Shown here: piece after piece, positions 62,743 through 64,000 of the stretch | How the letters are laid out: each line of letters begins with the position of its first letter | Position numbering within the stretch: the first letter of the stretch is position 1 | Notes under the pieces: generated by a model | What the model saw: only the letters and a program-made list of their open reading frames with translations | Databases searched by the model: none | What the model was told of the DNA's origin: nothing | Made by a program: the position numbers and the translations under genes | Assembly: GCF_015218165.1 (NCBI RefSeq) | Contig: NZ_CP048660.1 | Span: 120,102-184,101, forward strand | Source: Acinetobacter piscicola | GTDB lineage: Bacteria > Pseudomonadota > Gammaproteobacteria > Pseudomonadales > Moraxellaceae | DNA: 64,000 bases | Direction: 5' to 3'

Positions 62743-63060
62743 ATGAAAAAAGTAAAATATACCCCTGAAATCAGAGAAAGAGCGGTTGAATTATTGATTG
62801 AATCCGAGAAAGATTATCCATCGAATTGGGCTGCGATCACCGCTATTGCTCCCAAGATAGGTTGTACTCCTGAAACTCTACGTGTTTGGTATCAAAAATA
62901 TTTAGATAAACAAAACCCAATTAAAGTACAGCAACTTTCAGATCAAGAACGTATTAAACAACTCGAACGTGAAAATAAAGAACTGCAACGTGCTAACGAA
63001 ATTCTACGTAAAGCAGCCGCTTTTTTCGCCCAGGCGGAGCTCGACCGCCCACACAAATAA
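62743..63060 (+). CDS. IS3-family OrfA
   Basis: 105 residues: KKVKYTPEIRERAVELLIES and the helix-turn-helix AITAIAPKIGCTPETLRVWY, then a leucine-zipper-like helix (ERIKQLERENKELQRANEIL). A T6 run (AAAGCAGCCGCTTTTTTCG) near the end is a plausible -1 slip site; the shifted frame runs through the OrfB start to give the OrfAB transposase. Confidence 0.92.
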   Translation: MKKVKYTPEIRERAVELLIESEKDYPSNWAAITAIAPKIGCTPETLRVWYQKYLDKQNPIKVQQLSDQERIKQLERENKELQRANEILRKAAAFFAQAELDRPHK

Positions 63061-63962
63061 TGGTAGATTTCATCCATAACAATAAGGCGTTATATGGTGT
63101 TGAGGCGATTTGCAGGATTTTACCGATCGCGGCTTCTACCTATTATCGAACACTAGATTTCGTTGAAAACCCAGAACATCGAGCAAAGCGAGATCTACAT
63201 GACTTGCATCATGCTGAACAAATTAAACGAATTTGGAAGGAAAGTTCAGGTCGATATGGTGTGCGTAAAGTTTGGCAAAAATTGAAACGTGAAGGCTATG
63301 TTATTGCTCGCTGTACAGTTGCTCGATTGATGCAAAAACTAGGTATACAAGGTGTTTGGCGTGGTAAGAATAAACAAACTACCCGTAGCCGAGAGGATCA
63401 AAAACGAGCAGATGACTTGGTGAAACGCAATTTTAGTGCTGATCATCCTGACCAGCTATGGGTCGCTGACTTCACGTATATTCAAACAAATTCAGGTTGG
63501 GTTTATACTGCATTTATTATTGATGTCTTCTCACGAGCAATTGTTGGATGGAAAGTATCGACACGGATGAATACAGATATGGTGCTCGATGCACTTGAGC
63601 AAGCGTTACATGCTCGAGACATGCCAAAGAATGTGATTCACCATAGTGACAGAGGGGTTCAATATCTTTCCATTCGCTATACCAATCGTTTAGAAGCAGC
63701 AAATTTACGAGCATCAGTCGGTACGACCGGTGATTCATACGATAACGCTTTGGCTGAAACAGTGAATGGCTTATACAAAACAGAGGTGATTGAATATTTA
63801 AAAGCAGACTGGCAAGGTTTAGCGGATGTACAACTTGCGACATTAAATTGGGTAGATTGGTTCAACAAAAAGCGTGTACACAGCGCATTGGGTTATGTAT
63901 CGCCTTTTGAGTTTGAAGCAATGTACTATGATAAGATTAACCCGTTAGGTCACGTGGCCTAA
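63060..63962 (+). CDS. IS3-family OrfB, DDE transposase
   Basis: 300 residues, overlapping the orfA stop by one base. HTH_21-like RIWKESSGRYGVRKVWQKL; the rve domain with VADFTYIQTNSGWVYTAF (first Asp), HHSDRGVQYLS (second Asp) and NALAETVNGLYKTEVI (Glu); the end is KKRVHSALGYVSPFEFE. All catalytic residues are present, so it appears active. It differs from the other two IS3-type elements in the window. Confidence 0.93.
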   Translation: MVDFIHNNKALYGVEAICRILPIAASTYYRTLDFVENPEHRAKRDLHDLHHAEQIKRIWKESSGRYGVRKVWQKLKREGYVIARCTVARLMQKLGIQGVWRGKNKQTTRSREDQKRADDLVKRNFSADHPDQLWVADFTYIQTNSGWVYTAFIIDVFSRAIVGWKVSTRMNTDMVLDALEQALHARDMPKNVIHHSDRGVQYLSIRYTNRLEAANLRASVGTTGDSYDNALAETVNGLYKTEVIEYLKADWQGLADVQLATLNWVDWFNKKRVHSALGYVSPFEFEAMYYDKINPLGHVA

Positions 63963-64000
63963 CTTAAATAAAAAGTCTCCGACAAACCCGGTACGGTTCA

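Larger units (their letters stand above)
62693..64000 (+). mobile_element. IS3-family element in brxA, 1,308 bp
   Basis: 25-bp terminal inverted repeats at 62693-62717 (TGAACCGTACCGGG...) and 63976-64000 (...CCCGGTACGGTTCA) match exactly and end with the TG/CA dinucleotides typical of IS3. The right end coincides with the window end, so the target duplication cannot be seen. Confidence 0.93.

Overview
The window looks like part of an Acinetobacter plasmid or large accessory replicon. It is A+T-rich and carries a Rep_3-type initiator with an iteron origin and a divergent parAB pair. Many insertion sequences of types common in Acinetobacter are present, with T6SS (VgrG) and Bap-like adhesin genes. 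No core chromosomal genes, rRNA or tRNA were seen.

Layout. 1-1666: nested mobile-element debris (3' end of a group II intron inside an IS3-family orfB, itself inside an IS5-family transposase gene, then an IS200/IS605 end). 1811-24139 (-): a giant ~7,440-residue Bap-like type I secreted adhesin whose core is 54 tandem modules of 99 aa (297 bp), about 52 of them apparently identical. 24187-25043 (-): OmpA-type lipoprotein gene with a frameshift. 25193-26440: IS3-family element with two frameshifts. 26558-30394: replication and partition backbone, bracketed by two copies of one palindrome. 30611-34205: truncated IS5 remnant, broken vgrG and a probable T6SS effector. 34295-40068: a two-gene unit encoding a 1,684-aa tyrosine recombinase. 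40264-42931: IS605-type element whose tnpB is interrupted by an IS1-family element with an 8-bp target duplication.

43097-51311: two full copies and one remnant of a module made of a sigma70-like promoter, a structured RNA of about 200 nt and a DUF262-like/HNH protein. Cargo genes lie between copies (DUF4143 ATPase, metallophosphoesterase, small proteins). The two RNA copies conserve promoter geometry and several helices with compensatory base changes. This is the strongest candidate for an undescribed element here.

51368-61469: a lipoprotein gene flanked by inverted repeats, a methyltransferase gene followed by the first 25 codons of an hnh gene, then a three-gene operon (1,191-aa unknown protein, 1,327-aa SF2-like helicase, HNH protein). 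I do not recognise it as a named defence system.

61527-64000: the start of a BREX locus (WYL regulator brxR, then brxA cut after about 75 codons by an IS3-family element whose right inverted repeat ends at the last base). From about 43 kb onward the window reads as a defence island. The left half is plasmid backbone plus surface and secretion genes broken up by mobile elements. Several frameshifts between 24 and 33 kb fall in homopolymers and may be sequencing errors.
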